Shown here piece by piece: positions 8,771 to 17,242 of a DNA stretch of 32,665 bases. The DNA comes from JAAFIP01 sp043766985 (lineage in GTDB: Bacteria; Pseudomonadota; Gammaproteobacteria; Burkholderiales; Burkholderiaceae_C): contig JAYUHM010000116.1 of NCBI GenBank assembly GCA_043766985.1, positions 1 to 32,665 on the forward strand. Reading direction: 5' to 3'. The position numbers were made by a program, and so were the translations under genes. Within the stretch, counting starts at the first letter, position 1. Each line of letters opens with the position of its first letter. The notes beneath the pieces were generated by a model. It had not been told where the DNA came from. It ran no database searches and saw nothing but the letters and a program-made list of their open reading frames with translations.

Positions 8771-10348
8771 ATGGTGCGTAAAAAATTATTACTACTGCTT
8801 GCTACATTGTTTGTAGCTGGCCACGCATATTCTTTGACGGCCAGTGAAGCTAAAAGCATGGCTACAGGCGAAAATGATGCACGTATAGAAGCCTTGAACA
8901 AGGCCATGCTGGTGGCCAACGAGAAAACCAACGCATTCGTCCAAGCGATGGCGGACGATGCCGTGAAGATTGCGGGTGACAAAGTGGTGGTGGTGAAAGA
9001 CGGCAAAGCTACCGACCCCGTCACTGGTGCAGAAGTGGCCATGCCTGCTGCGCTGGAAGACGTGAACAACAACAACCGCATGCGCGGCGAGATAGATACG
9101 GCTCTGGCGGCCCTCAAACTGTTTAGCAAAGACGACACATTGCGCGCTGCCGGTGTGCAGGCACTGCTGAAAGACCCCGATGAAGGCAAGCTGCCTTTGC
9201 TGGACAAAGCCTTGGCCGCAGAGATCAATGCCGATCTGAAAGCCCAGCTTACCTTGGCACGCGCAGCCGCCATGTTGGGCAGCGCGGACAAAGCCAAGCG
9301 CATGGAAGCCGCCAAAGCACTGGCCGACAGCAAAAACCCCGCAACCCAATTGCTGCTCAATGACCGCTTGAATGCCGAGACGGATGCCGACGTCAAGGCA
9401 CAGCTGCAAAAGTCCCTCACGCAAATCCAGTCCACACTGGGCCTGGGTGACAAGCTGGGCATCATGTTCACCGGCTTAAGTTTGGGCTCCATTTTGCTTT
9501 TAGCGGCGCTGGGCTTGGCCATCACTTACGGCCTAATGGGTGTCATCAACATGGCGCACGGCGAGCTGATCATGATTGGCGCCTACGCCACCTATGTGGT
9601 GCAAGGCTTGTTTCGCAGCTACTTGCCGGGCGCGTTTGACTGGTATTTGATAGCGGCCATCCCTGTCGCGTTCATGGCGTCTGCTTCGGTCGGCGCTGCG
9701 TTGGAGCGCAGCGTGATCCGCTTCTTGTACGGCCGCCCCCTAGAGACCTTGCTGGCCACTTGGGGTATCAGCCTGATGCTGATGCAACTGGTGCGCACCA
9801 TATTTGGCGCGCAAAACGTGGGCGTAGAAAACCCCTCGTGGATGAGCGGCAGCGTGGCGATTTTGCCTAACCTGTCCTTGCCCTACAACCGCATCTTGAT
9901 CATCGTGTTTGCAGTGCTGGTATTGGCAGGCGTAGCGCTGCTGATCAGCAAAACTCGCTTGGGCCTGTTCGTGCGCGGGGTCACGCAAAACCGCTCGATT
10001 GCTTCGTGCATGGGCGTGAACACTGCGCGTATCGACACCTATGCCTTTGCCTTGGGCTCAGGCATTGCAGGCTTGGCAGGCTGCGCACTCAGCCAGATCG
10101 GCAACGTGGGGCCAGACTTGGGCCAGAGCTACATCGTCGATTCATTCATGGTGGTGGTGCTAGGTGGTGTGGGGCAACTGGCTGGCACAGTGTATGCGGC
10201 CATGGGCTTGGGCATTCTCAATAAATACCTCGAAGGCTGGGCGGGCGCGGTGCTGGCCAAGATTGCCATTCTGGTTTTCATCATCATCTTTATCCAAAAA
10301 CGTCCGCAAGGCATTTTTGCGATGAAGGGCCGGAGCGCAGAAGCATGA
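8771..10348 (+). CDS. urtB: urea ABC transporter permease UrtB
   Basis: An inner-membrane permease subunit of the urea importer, LivH type. The 525-residue product has a signal sequence (MVRKKLLLLLATLFVAGHAY), an Ala-rich extracytoplasmic domain to about residue 230 (characteristic of UrtB, not LivH), then the membrane domain with GLAITYGLMGVINMAHGELI and VDSFMVVVLGGVGQLAGTVY. No strong ribosome-binding site precedes the ATG at 8771; an ATG 14 bases upstream meets a stop at once. The stop overlaps the urtC start (ATGA at 10345-10348). Confidence 0.95.
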   Translation: MVRKKLLLLLATLFVAGHAYSLTASEAKSMATGENDARIEALNKAMLVANEKTNAFVQAMADDAVKIAGDKVVVVKDGKATDPVTGAEVAMPAALEDVNNNNRMRGEIDTALAALKLFSKDDTLRAAGVQALLKDPDEGKLPLLDKALAAEINADLKAQLTLARAAAMLGSADKAKRMEAAKALADSKNPATQLLLNDRLNAETDADVKAQLQKSLTQIQSTLGLGDKLGIMFTGLSLGSILLLAALGLAITYGLMGVINMAHGELIMIGAYATYVVQGLFRSYLPGAFDWYLIAAIPVAFMASASVGAALERSVIRFLYGRPLETLLATWGISLMLMQLVRTIFGAQNVGVENPSWMSGSVAILPNLSLPYNRILIIVFAVLVLAGVALLISKTRLGLFVRGVTQNRSIASCMGVNTARIDTYAFALGSGIAGLAGCALSQIGNVGPDLGQSYIVDSFMVVVLGGVGQLAGTVYAAMGLGILNKYLEGWAGAVLAKIAILVFIIIFIQKRPQGIFAMKGRSAEA

Positions 10349-11469
10349 GCGCAGCACAATTCACTCTCCCCACGCCCGCCCCCTTGCTAACCCGCAAAGG
10401 CTGGGCTACCTTCCTCACCGTGCTGATCGTGCTGTGCGCCGTAGCGCCTCTGCTTAATTTGGTGGTGCCGCTGGGCAGCATCTTCCACATGAGCGACTTT
10501 GCCGTGCTGCTGGTAGGCAAGATCATGTGCTTTGCCATCTGCGCGTTGGCCATAGACTTGATCTGGGGCTACACCGGCATTTTGTCCTTGGGCCATGGCC
10601 TGTTTTTCGCGCTGGGCGGCTATGCCATGGGCATGTACCTGATGCGCCAGATTGGCCTGGAGGGCAACTACAAAAGCGAGCTGCCTGACTTTATGGTGTT
10701 CCTGGACTGGAAGACCCTGCCCTGGCACTGGACGGGAAGCGAATGGTTCGTTTTCCAAATGGCCATGGTCATCCTGGCGCCCGGATTGCTCGCACTGGTG
10801 TTTGGCTTCTTTGCCTTCCGCTCGCGCATCAAAGGCGTGTATTTTTCCATCATCACGCAGGCTTTGACCTATGCGGCCATGTTGCTATTCTTCCGCAACG
10901 AGACGGGCTTTGGCGGCAATAACGGTTTTACCGATTTCAAACGTATTTTGGACATCCCCGTAGCCACGCAAAGCACGCGCATGGTGCTGTTTGTGATTAC
11001 AGGCTTTACGCTGCTTGGCTTTTACCTGTTCTCGCGCTGGCTGGTGCAAAGCAAGTTTGGCCGCGTGCTGCAAGCCATCCGCGATGCTGAAACGCGGGTC
11101 ATGTTCTCGGGCTACAACCCGGTGGCTTACAAACTGACGATTTGGGTCATCTCGGCCGTCATGTGCGGCGTGGCCGGCGCGCTGTATGTGCCGCAGGTGG
11201 GCATCATTAACCCCAGTGAAATGTCGCCCGCCAACTCGATTGAGATTGCCATCTGGGCCGCAGTAGGTGGCCGTGCTACCTTGATTGGCCCGATCGTGGG
11301 CGCGTTTTTAGTCAACGGTGCCAAGAGCTGGTTTACCGTGGCGTTCCCGGAGTACTGGTTGTACTTTTTGGGTGCCATGTTTATTGCTGTCACGCTGTTT
11401 TTGCCGCAAGGCATCGTGGGCTTGGTGAGAAAGTTCACGGGTAATAACAAAGAGGAGGGCAGGGCATGA
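10345..11469 (+). CDS. urtC: urea ABC transporter permease UrtC
   Basis: The second membrane subunit of the urea importer (LivM type), 374 residues with about ten hydrophobic segments. Family blocks include DLIWGYTGILSLGHGLFFAL, GNNGFTDFKRILDIP and FGRVLQAIRDAETRVMFSGY, the last being the cytoplasmic loop that contacts the ATPases. Start and stop overlap urtB and urtD by four bases each, so translation is coupled. Confidence 0.95.
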   Translation: MSAAQFTLPTPAPLLTRKGWATFLTVLIVLCAVAPLLNLVVPLGSIFHMSDFAVLLVGKIMCFAICALAIDLIWGYTGILSLGHGLFFALGGYAMGMYLMRQIGLEGNYKSELPDFMVFLDWKTLPWHWTGSEWFVFQMAMVILAPGLLALVFGFFAFRSRIKGVYFSIITQALTYAAMLLFFRNETGFGGNNGFTDFKRILDIPVATQSTRMVLFVITGFTLLGFYLFSRWLVQSKFGRVLQAIRDAETRVMFSGYNPVAYKLTIWVISAVMCGVAGALYVPQVGIINPSEMSPANSIEIAIWAAVGGRATLIGPIVGAFLVNGAKSWFTVAFPEYWLYFLGAMFIAVTLFLPQGIVGLVRKFTGNNKEEGRA

Positions 11470-12338
11470 CTCCCGATCTGCTGGAAGAAGGCGCCAAGCG
11501 CGCCGAGACGCGTGCGCAGGCCAAGGGTGCCAACACGCAGTCTGGTGGGCACAACGCTGGCTACGCGCGTATGGCCACACCGGGCGAGGTAGACATTACC
11601 CATGGCCGCATTTTGTACCTGGAAGACGTGACGGTAAGCTTTGACGGCTTCAAAGCCATCAATAACCTGTCGCTGGATATTGCCCCCGGTGAGCTGCGCT
11701 GCATCATCGGCCCCAACGGTGCAGGCAAGACGACCATGATGGACATCATCACCGGCAAAACCCGCCCCCAAAGCGGCACGGTTTTCTTTGGCTCCACCAT
11801 CGACCTGCTGCGCTACAACGAATCCCAAATCGCGCAAATGGGCATTGGCCGAAAATTCCAAAAACCCACCGTGTTTGAGCAGCTCACGGTGTTTGAAAAC
11901 CTGGAGCTCGCGTTGAAGACGGACAAGAACGTCAAGCCGTCGATGTTCTTCAAACTCGACTCCGCGCAAAGCGACCGCGTAGCCGAAATTTTGCACACCA
12001 TCCATCTGGCTGACAGTGTGAACCGCATGGCAGGCAACCTCAGCCACGGCCAAAAGCAATGGCTAGAAATTGGCATGCTCTTGATGCAAGACCCCAAACT
12101 GCTGTTGCTAGACGAACCCGTAGCGGGAATGACAGACGAAGAGACTGCCCGCACCGCAGAGCTATTTCTTACCCTCAAAGGCAAACATAGCCTGATGGTG
12201 GTGGAGCACGACATGAGCTTTATCAAAGCAATCTCCGAAATCGTCACCGTGTTGTGCGACGGAGCGGTGCTCGCGCAGGGTACCTTAGACCAAGTGCAGC
12301 AGGATGAGCGGGTGATTGAAGTGTATTTAGGACGTTGA
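11466..12338 (+). CDS. urtD: urea ABC transporter ATP-binding protein UrtD
   Basis: One of the two ATPases of the urea importer, 290 residues. It shows Walker A GPNGAGKTT (residues 82-90), signature LSHGQKQWLEIGMLL, Walker B LLLLDEPVAGMT and the switch histidine in MVVEHDMSF. The signature has His in place of the usual second Gly, which is normal for UrtD. A polar N-terminal extension of about 45 residues precedes the ATPase fold. ATGA overlap with urtC. Confidence 0.95.
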   Translation: MTPDLLEEGAKRAETRAQAKGANTQSGGHNAGYARMATPGEVDITHGRILYLEDVTVSFDGFKAINNLSLDIAPGELRCIIGPNGAGKTTMMDIITGKTRPQSGTVFFGSTIDLLRYNESQIAQMGIGRKFQKPTVFEQLTVFENLELALKTDKNVKPSMFFKLDSAQSDRVAEILHTIHLADSVNRMAGNLSHGQKQWLEIGMLLMQDPKLLLLDEPVAGMTDEETARTAELFLTLKGKHSLMVVEHDMSFIKAISEIVTVLCDGAVLAQGTLDQVQQDERVIEVYLGR

Positions 12339-12340
12339 TC

Positions 12341-13036
12341 ATGGTTTTAAAAGTTTCTAACGTCAACCAGTACTACGGCGGCTCGCATATTCTGCGAGAC
12401 GTGAGTATGGAGGCCCAGCTAGGCAAAGTCACGGTAGTGCTGGGCCGCAACGGCGTAGGCAAAACCACCTTGCTCAAATCGCTGATGGGCCTGGTACCCA
12501 TTAAAAACGGCAGCATCGAGTTTGATGGCAAAGCCATTCAAGATGCCACGCCCTACAACCGCGCCCGCGCAGGCATAGGCTTTGTGCCCCAGGGCCGCGA
12601 GATATTTGCCCGTCTGACAGTAGAAGAAAACTTGGCCATGGGCCTGGCCTACAAAAGCGCCAGCACCCCCGTGCCGCCCGAACTGTTCGAGCTGTTTCCG
12701 GTGCTGAAACAAATGCTCAAACGCCGGGGTGGTGACCTGTCGGGCGGCCAGCAGCAGCAGCTCGCCATCGCCCGCGCACTGGCCGCCAAGCCCAAGCTAC
12801 TTATCCTGGACGAACCCACCGAAGGCATCCAGCCCAGCATCATCAAAGACATTGGCCGCGTCATCCGCATGCTGGCCGACCGTGGCGACATGGCGATAGT
12901 GCTGGTAGAGCAATACTACGACTTTGCCGAGGAGCTGGCCGACGACTACCTGGTGATGGAGCGCGGCGAGGTGATCGCGCGGGGGCTGGGGAAGGACATG
13001 CAAGCTAATGCGGTGCGGCAGTTGGTTGCTATATAA
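12341..13036 (+). CDS. urtE: urea ABC transporter ATP-binding protein UrtE
   Basis: The second ATPase of the urea importer, 231 residues, LivF-like. Walker A is GRNGVGKTT (residues 35-43), the signature LSGGQQQQLAIARAL, Walker B LLILDEPTEGIQPS and the switch histidine is replaced by Gln in VLVEQYYDF, as usual in LivF/UrtE. The frame is open from a TTG at 12335, but the ATG at 12341, two bases after the urtD stop, is the better start. It is the last gene of the operon. The next gene, ureD, is convergent, and two compound hairpins lie between. Confidence 0.95.
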   Translation: MVLKVSNVNQYYGGSHILRDVSMEAQLGKVTVVLGRNGVGKTTLLKSLMGLVPIKNGSIEFDGKAIQDATPYNRARAGIGFVPQGREIFARLTVEENLAMGLAYKSASTPVPPELFELFPVLKQMLKRRGGDLSGGQQQQLAIARALAAKPKLLILDEPTEGIQPSIIKDIGRVIRMLADRGDMAIVLVEQYYDFAEELADDYLVMERGEVIARGLGKDMQANAVRQLVAI

Positions 13037-13073
13037 AGGATAACGTATCAAGTATGACTCCATGCCTGTGCTC

Positions 13074-13167
13074 GCTCTGGCGCTTGGTGTGCACAGCTTC
13101 GCGGCTGTCCCCCGGCCTGCGGCCTCCTCCTTTATGCCGCTGCGCTGCGCACACCAAGCGCCAGAGC
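13074..13167 (-). repeat. compound hairpin element 1 (urtE-ureD gap)
   Basis: The outer arms GCTCTGGCGCTTGGTGTGC (13074-13092) and GCACACCAAGCGCCAGAGC (13149-13167) are a perfect 19-bp inverted repeat. Inside is an imperfect continuation (CAGCTTCGCGGC with GCCGCTGCGCTG), then an unpaired core CTGTCCCCCG opposite CTCCTCCTTTATG, and an apical hairpin GGCC-TGC-GGCC. The core is shared with element 2, which lies in the opposite orientation. Either element could also act as a terminator between convergent genes. Confidence 0.85.
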
Positions 13168-13219
13168 TGCGTACTGGTTTGGTTGAGGCGCAGCGGTGGA
13201 TCGCCAACCATGATCACAA

Positions 13220-13324
13220 GAGCAGGTCGGCGGTGTACTCAGCGTAGCGGCATCAAGGAGGAGTCGTTGGCTATAGGCCAACACGGGGGACAGCCGCGTA
13301 GCTGAGTACGCCGCCGGCCTGCTC
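13220..13324 (+). repeat. compound hairpin element 2 (urtE-ureD gap)
   Basis: The outer arms (13220-13243 and 13301-13324) are 24 bases complementary with two mismatches. They differ in sequence from those of element 1. Inside are CAGCGTAGCGGC paired with GCCGCGTAGCTG, the conserved core ATCAAGGAGGAG opposite CGGGGGACA, and an apical stem GTTGGC/GCCAAC. Layout and core match element 1 read on the other strand. No ORF here looks coding. Confidence 0.85.
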
Positions 13325-13366
13325 CCGTACAAACCAAGGGTAAGGGAAAGCGCAATCCCAAACAGA

Positions 13367-14212
13367 CTACATGGCCCAAATACGCGGCACCTGCGCAGGC
13401 ATATCCCACGCCGCATGCCGCAGCGCTACCCACACGCGCTGCAGCAACTCAACAGTGGGCTCCACCATCGGTGCCAAAGTACGCACGACGATCACGCGCG
13501 AGTTGGGCGCAGTGGCCCCAGTCGTCGGGGCTAGCGCATCTTCAGCAATCACCGAACGAATAACCTCCAGCAAATGCTCACGCCGTTCACGCGAAATGGC
13601 CTCGCCCGTGGCGAAGAACAAGCTGCCCATGCACAGGTTGCCTGCCAGGCCCAGCGGGCTGTTCAAAAGCCGTGTGTCAGCCGCGTCGATTAGGGCGCGC
13701 TCCAGCCATGCGCCGGTGACCTCGATGTGTTGCTGCAAGCTGCCGCGCTCAAAGGGCTGGTTGGCGTGCGGCAGGCCCAAGGCGGTGATGTCCCAGCCGA
13801 TAATTTCTGCGCCGGGGGCTAGGCTAAACACGGCGCTGTTAAACGCATTGCAGCCGTTGTACACCAGCGTCTCCAGCGGCAGCCATTCCAGCCGCGCGCC
13901 GCTGTGCAGTTGCACCTTCACCTGCTGCGTGCCCGGCTCGCCCATGCTTTTGTAAAAGCGCGTGGCCGCAGGGGTGGTGATGAGGGCGTGGGCACCTGAA
14001 TCGACTTTCACGGTGATGTCCAAAGTATCGCCACCCACAATGCCACCGGGCGGGTGCACCAGAACGTTGTGGCACACGGCGGGGCCCTCGGGGTATAGGC
14101 TTTGCAGCACACGCAACGGGCCGTCGTGCTTAAACTGCACCGTGGTGCGCTGCGCGCCATCGGCCAAGGGTGCGCTAGCGTAATACAGGTCTAATTTTGC
14201 GTGCCAAGCCAT
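13367..14212 (-). CDS. ureD: urease accessory protein UreD
   Basis: A 281-residue UreD/UreH-type accessory protein, the scaffold that binds apo-urease and recruits UreF-UreG for nickel insertion. Recognisable blocks are VLVHPPGGIVGGDTLDITVK, ALITTPAATRFYKS, WLPLETLVYNGCNA and the C-terminal RVWVALRHAAWDMPAQVPRIW. It is essential for activation in characterised systems, yet here it is split from ureABCEFG by the oppositely oriented urt operon. It starts five bases after the stop of an AEC permease gene, so it probably depends on that gene's promoter. The upstream signal is only a weak GGTAG. Confidence 0.96.
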   Translation of the reverse strand: MAWHAKLDLYYASAPLADGAQRTTVQFKHDGPLRVLQSLYPEGPAVCHNVLVHPPGGIVGGDTLDITVKVDSGAHALITTPAATRFYKSMGEPGTQQVKVQLHSGARLEWLPLETLVYNGCNAFNSAVFSLAPGAEIIGWDITALGLPHANQPFERGSLQQHIEVTGAWLERALIDAADTRLLNSPLGLAGNLCMGSLFFATGEAISRERREHLLEVIRSVIAEDALAPTTGATAPNSRVIVVRTLAPMVEPTVELLQRVWVALRHAAWDMPAQVPRIWAM

Positions 14213-14217
14213 CGGTG

Positions 14218-15120
14218 CTACCTTAAAAATTCCAGCGCAAACGGCAAGCTGGCCAAGCCCAGCAGGGTGGACAGGGTGACCAAGCCCGCTGCAAAGCCGC
14301 CGTCGTAGCCCATGCGCGCGGCTAGCACGTAGCAGCTAGATGCGGTAGGCAGGGCACTGTAGGCCAGCAGCACGGTGGCTTGCAGTGGGTTGAGGCCAAA
14401 GGCGCGCACCATGCACCAGGCCAGCAGCGGCATGATGAGGTGCCGCACGGCCAGCACCCCGGTGCCCACAATGCGCTTGCTGGTGCTGCCAAATACGTTG
14501 GCCAGTTGCAGGCCCGCACCGGCGGCCAGCAGGCCCAGCGCCAGCGACGCCTGGCCAATGCGCGTAACGGTAACTTCGGCCCATGTGGGTACCGAGAAGC
14601 CCAGCTGGTTAGCCAGCAGGCCACCCGCCGTCGCCATGATGAGCGGGTTGCGCAGCAGCGTTTTGCCTAGGCCTACCCCCGAATGTTTGGTCATGGGCCA
14701 AATGGCGCCTACATTACACAGGGGCACGCACACGCCAATGATGATGGCAATCAACAGCAGTCCTTCGCGCCCGGCCAAGCGGTCGGCCAAGGCCAGTGCA
14801 ATAAACGAGTTAAATCGAAAGCCAATTTGCGCCGCGCTGGCATGGTCGCGCACATTGACTCTGGGGAGCAGGGCGATGCTGTAGGTGATCAAAATACCGC
14901 AGACCACCGTGGCCCACGCAGCGGCTATCAGGCTGGAGGCGGCCCGCACGTCCAGCGGCGCGCGCACGATGGAGTGGAACAGCAGCACCGGGAACAAGAA
15001 GTAGTACACCAGGCTGTCCACCTGCTCCCACACGGTGCGGTTCAGCGCCGTAAACCGGCAAATCAAATAACCGCAGACGATCAGCGAAAAATCAGGGAAA
15101 AGCAGTTGGGCGTAATTCAT
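14218..15120 (-). CDS. AEC-family permease (auxin-efflux-carrier / malate permease type)
   Basis: A 300-residue integral membrane protein with about ten hydrophobic segments in two halves, typical of the AEC family that exports or exchanges small organic anions. Family-like stretches include FRFNSFIALALADRLAGREG, the central PLCNVGAIWPMTKHSG and NPLIMATAGGLLANQLG in the second half. The ATG at 15120 has GGAGG four bases upstream. It precedes ureD by five bases, giving an AEC-ureD transcription unit. No functional tie to urea is known to me, so the pairing may be accidental. The substrate is unknown. Confidence 0.85.
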   Translation of the reverse strand: MNYAQLLFPDFSLIVCGYLICRFTALNRTVWEQVDSLVYYFLFPVLLFHSIVRAPLDVRAASSLIAAAWATVVCGILITYSIALLPRVNVRDHASAAQIGFRFNSFIALALADRLAGREGLLLIAIIIGVCVPLCNVGAIWPMTKHSGVGLGKTLLRNPLIMATAGGLLANQLGFSVPTWAEVTVTRIGQASLALGLLAAGAGLQLANVFGSTSKRIVGTGVLAVRHLIMPLLAWCMVRAFGLNPLQATVLLAYSALPTASSCYVLAARMGYDGGFAAGLVTLSTLLGLASLPFALEFLR

Positions 15121-15233
15121 TGGCCTCCATCATAAAGACCATGGAAGGGTTTTCGCGTATGTGTAAGCCACAGTAGTCACGTTAAGTACAACAGGTATTA
15201 TCGGTTTGTGCAGTTTATTTTCGGAGAGTTTAG

Positions 15234-16220
15234 ATGACAATTTCCAAACGTTATGCTATTAAAGCAGTAGTTTCTTGTGCTATGTTCTATTGGGCTAGTG
15301 GCAGTTTATATGCCCAGGGCTACCCTAACAAGCCGGTTCAGCTACAGGTACCCTTTGCACCCGGCGGCACCACTGACATCGTGGCCCGCACCATTGCCGA
15401 TGCCTTGGGTAAAGCCCTGGGTCAGCCGGTCATTGTGGTTAACAAAGCAGGCGGCGGCGGCGTAGTAGGCGCTAACGAGACCGCCAAGGCCGTGCCGGAC
15501 GGCTACAGCCTGGGCATGGCCACCGTGTCCACCACGGCAGCCAACCCCGCCATTAACTCCAAAATCCCATACAACGCGGCTACAGACTTCACGCCCATCA
15601 TCAACATTGCGGCCACGCCCAACGTAATAGCCGTGAACCCCAACTTTCCGGCCAAAGACTACAAAGGCTTCATTGCCGAGCTAAAAAAGTCCCCCGGCAA
15701 ATACGCCTACGCGTCGTCGGGCACCGGCGGCATTGGCCACCTGCAAACCGAGCTGTGGAAAAGCCTGGCTGGCGTGTTTATCACCCACATTCCCTATCGC
15801 GGCGCAGGCCCGGCGCTGAACGACACTGTGGCGGGCCAGGTGCCCGTCATTTTTGACAACGCCCCCTCGGCGCTGCCCTTCATCCAAAGCGGCCGCTTGG
15901 TACCCATCGTTGTCGCTGCGCCCCAACGTCTGGCACAGTTGCCCAACGTGCCTACCTTCAAAGAAGTAGGCCTGGAGCCGGTTAACCGCATGGCGTATTA
16001 CGGCATCTACGGCCCCAAGGGTTTGCCCAAAGACATCGTAGACAAAGTCAACGCGGGCGTGCGCAAGGCACTGGAAGACCCAGCTGTGCGCAAACGCATT
16101 GAAGACACTGGCTCCATCGTCATCGGCAATACCCCAGAGCAGTTTGCCCAGCAAATGGCGGCTGAATTGGCGGTGTATAAAAAGGTGGTGACTGAGCAGA
16201 AGCTCACGCTGGACCAGTAA
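15234..16220 (+). CDS. Bug/TctC-family tripartite tricarboxylate transporter binding protein
   Basis: A 328-residue periplasmic binding protein of the large Bug family (Burkholderiales uptake receptors for carboxylates). A signal peptide (MTISKRYAIKAVVSCAMFYW onward, cleavage near LYA-QGYP) precedes the family signature YPNKPVQLQVPFAPGGTTDI. Further family blocks are ANPAINSKIPYNAATDFTPI, YASSGTGGIGHLQTELWK and HIPYRGAGPALNDTVAGQVP. The start is supported by CGGAGAG upstream of the ATG. No TctA/TctB partner is adjacent, which is common for Bug proteins. Residues 8-23 of the signal peptide are encoded by the dispersed hairpin repeat. Confidence 0.93.
   Translation: MTISKRYAIKAVVSCAMFYWASGSLYAQGYPNKPVQLQVPFAPGGTTDIVARTIADALGKALGQPVIVVNKAGGGGVVGANETAKAVPDGYSLGMATVSTTAANPAINSKIPYNAATDFTPIINIAATPNVIAVNPNFPAKDYKGFIAELKKSPGKYAYASSGTGGIGHLQTELWKSLAGVFITHIPYRGAGPALNDTVAGQVPVIFDNAPSALPFIQSGRLVPIVVAAPQRLAQLPNVPTFKEVGLEPVNRMAYYGIYGPKGLPKDIVDKVNAGVRKALEDPAVRKRIEDTGSIVIGNTPEQFAQQMAAELAVYKKVVTEQKLTLDQ
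15255..15302 (+). repeat. dispersed GCTTGTGC hairpin repeat, copy within the Bug gene
   Basis: GCTATTAAAGCAGTAG, then TTTCTTGTGCTATG, then TTCTATTGGGCTAGTGGC. It aligns without gaps to the copy at 6662-6708. It is in frame and encodes AIKAVVSCAMFYWASG, the hydrophobic core of the signal peptide. Confidence 0.75.
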
Positions 16221-16226
16221 ATGCCG

Positions 16227-16245
16227 CTAGCGCGTTTTGCGCTAG
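16227..16245 (+). other. small hairpin between the Bug gene and xerD
   Basis: CTAGCGC-GTTTT-GCGCTAG is a perfect 7-bp stem with a 5-base loop, seven bases after the Bug stop. There is no T-tract, so it is a weak terminator or a processing structure. Confidence 0.45.
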
Positions 16246-16254
16246 AGTAGCGCG

Positions 16255-17214
16255 GTGACATCTGCAGCCACCCCATTACCCGACAACGCGACGATAGACG
16301 TCTTCATCGACGCCATCTGGCTCGAAGAAGGCTTGTCCAAAAACACGCTGGAGGCTTATCGGCGTGACCTGACTTTGTATGCCGCGTGGCTAATGCAAAC
16401 GCATGGCCGGGGTATCCAGACCACTACGGATGTGGACATTGGCCACTACTTTGCGGCGCGCATGGCCAAAGCTCACAGCGGCGCGGGGAAAAAACCTACC
16501 AGTGGGCGACACGACGCAGGCAAGGCCAGCTCGTCTAACCGCCGCCTCACGGTGCTCAAGCGCTACTTCCGCTGGGCGCTGCGTGAGCGCATTATCAGCG
16601 TAGACCCGACACTCAAACTGTTGACGGCCAAGTCGGTGCCGCGCAGCGTGAAGACCCTGACTGAGGCGCAGGTGGAGGCATTGATTGCGGCGCCCGACGT
16701 GAACACCCCGCTGGGCCTGCGCGACCGCGCCATGCTGGAGCTGATCTACGCCAGCGGGCTGCGGGTGAGTGAGCTGGTGGGCCTGAAGGTGCTGAACGTG
16801 AGCATGACCGAGCATGTGCTGCGCACCTTTGGCAAGGGCAGCAAAGAGCGCCTGGTGCCCTTTGGCGAGCACGCCAGCGACTGGCTGCAGCGCTACCTGC
16901 ACACGGCGCGGCCTGAGATTTTAAAGGGCCAGCAGACGGACGATTTGTTTGTGACCGCGCGCGGCGCAGGCATGAGCCGCGTGGCGTTCTGGATGATTGT
17001 GAAAAAGCATGCGCTGGCAGCAGATATTCATGCACCGCTGTCACCGCACACCTTGCGCCATGCCTTTGCTACGCATTTGCTGAACCATGGTGCAGATTTA
17101 AGAGCCGTGCAAATGCTTCTGGGCCATGCGGATATTTCTACTACTACCATCTACACGCACGTAGCGCGCGAGCGGCTTAAATCGTTGCACTCCACGCACC
17201 ACCCGCGCGGTTAG
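16255..17214 (+). CDS. xerD: tyrosine recombinase XerD
   Basis: A 319-residue tyrosine recombinase, most likely the XerD partner that resolves chromosome dimers at dif. Catalytic residues are all present: Arg170 (ASGLRVSELVGL), Lys194 (GKGSKER), His265 and Arg268 (HTLRHAFATHLL), His291 (GHADIS) and Tyr300 (TTIYTHV). The N-terminal SAM-like core-binding domain covers about residues 12-115, with a polar insert at about 72-94. The start is GTG at 16255. Neighbours carry no phage or integron genes, which supports the housekeeping assignment over an element-borne integrase. Confidence 0.88.
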   Translation: MTSAATPLPDNATIDVFIDAIWLEEGLSKNTLEAYRRDLTLYAAWLMQTHGRGIQTTTDVDIGHYFAARMAKAHSGAGKKPTSGRHDAGKASSSNRRLTVLKRYFRWALRERIISVDPTLKLLTAKSVPRSVKTLTEAQVEALIAAPDVNTPLGLRDRAMLELIYASGLRVSELVGLKVLNVSMTEHVLRTFGKGSKERLVPFGEHASDWLQRYLHTARPEILKGQQTDDLFVTARGAGMSRVAFWMIVKKHALAADIHAPLSPHTLRHAFATHLLNHGADLRAVQMLLGHADISTTTIYTHVARERLKSLHSTHHPRG

Positions 17215-17242
17215 TAACGCGGTCAATCACGCGCTTGGTGGG

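Noticed and set aside
11127..12059. 310-codon open frame opposite urtC/urtD
   Set aside because: It spans two well-supported coupled genes on the other strand and encodes nothing recognisable.
13054..13433. Several short ORFs within the urtE-ureD gap
   Set aside because: They run through the paired arms of the compound hairpins, and their translations mirror each other across strands, as expected from inverted repeats.
16255..17214. Reading the tyrosine recombinase as a phage or island integrase
   Set aside because: Length and motifs fit XerD, no attachment-site repeats or phage genes are nearby, and neighbours are ordinary chromosomal genes.
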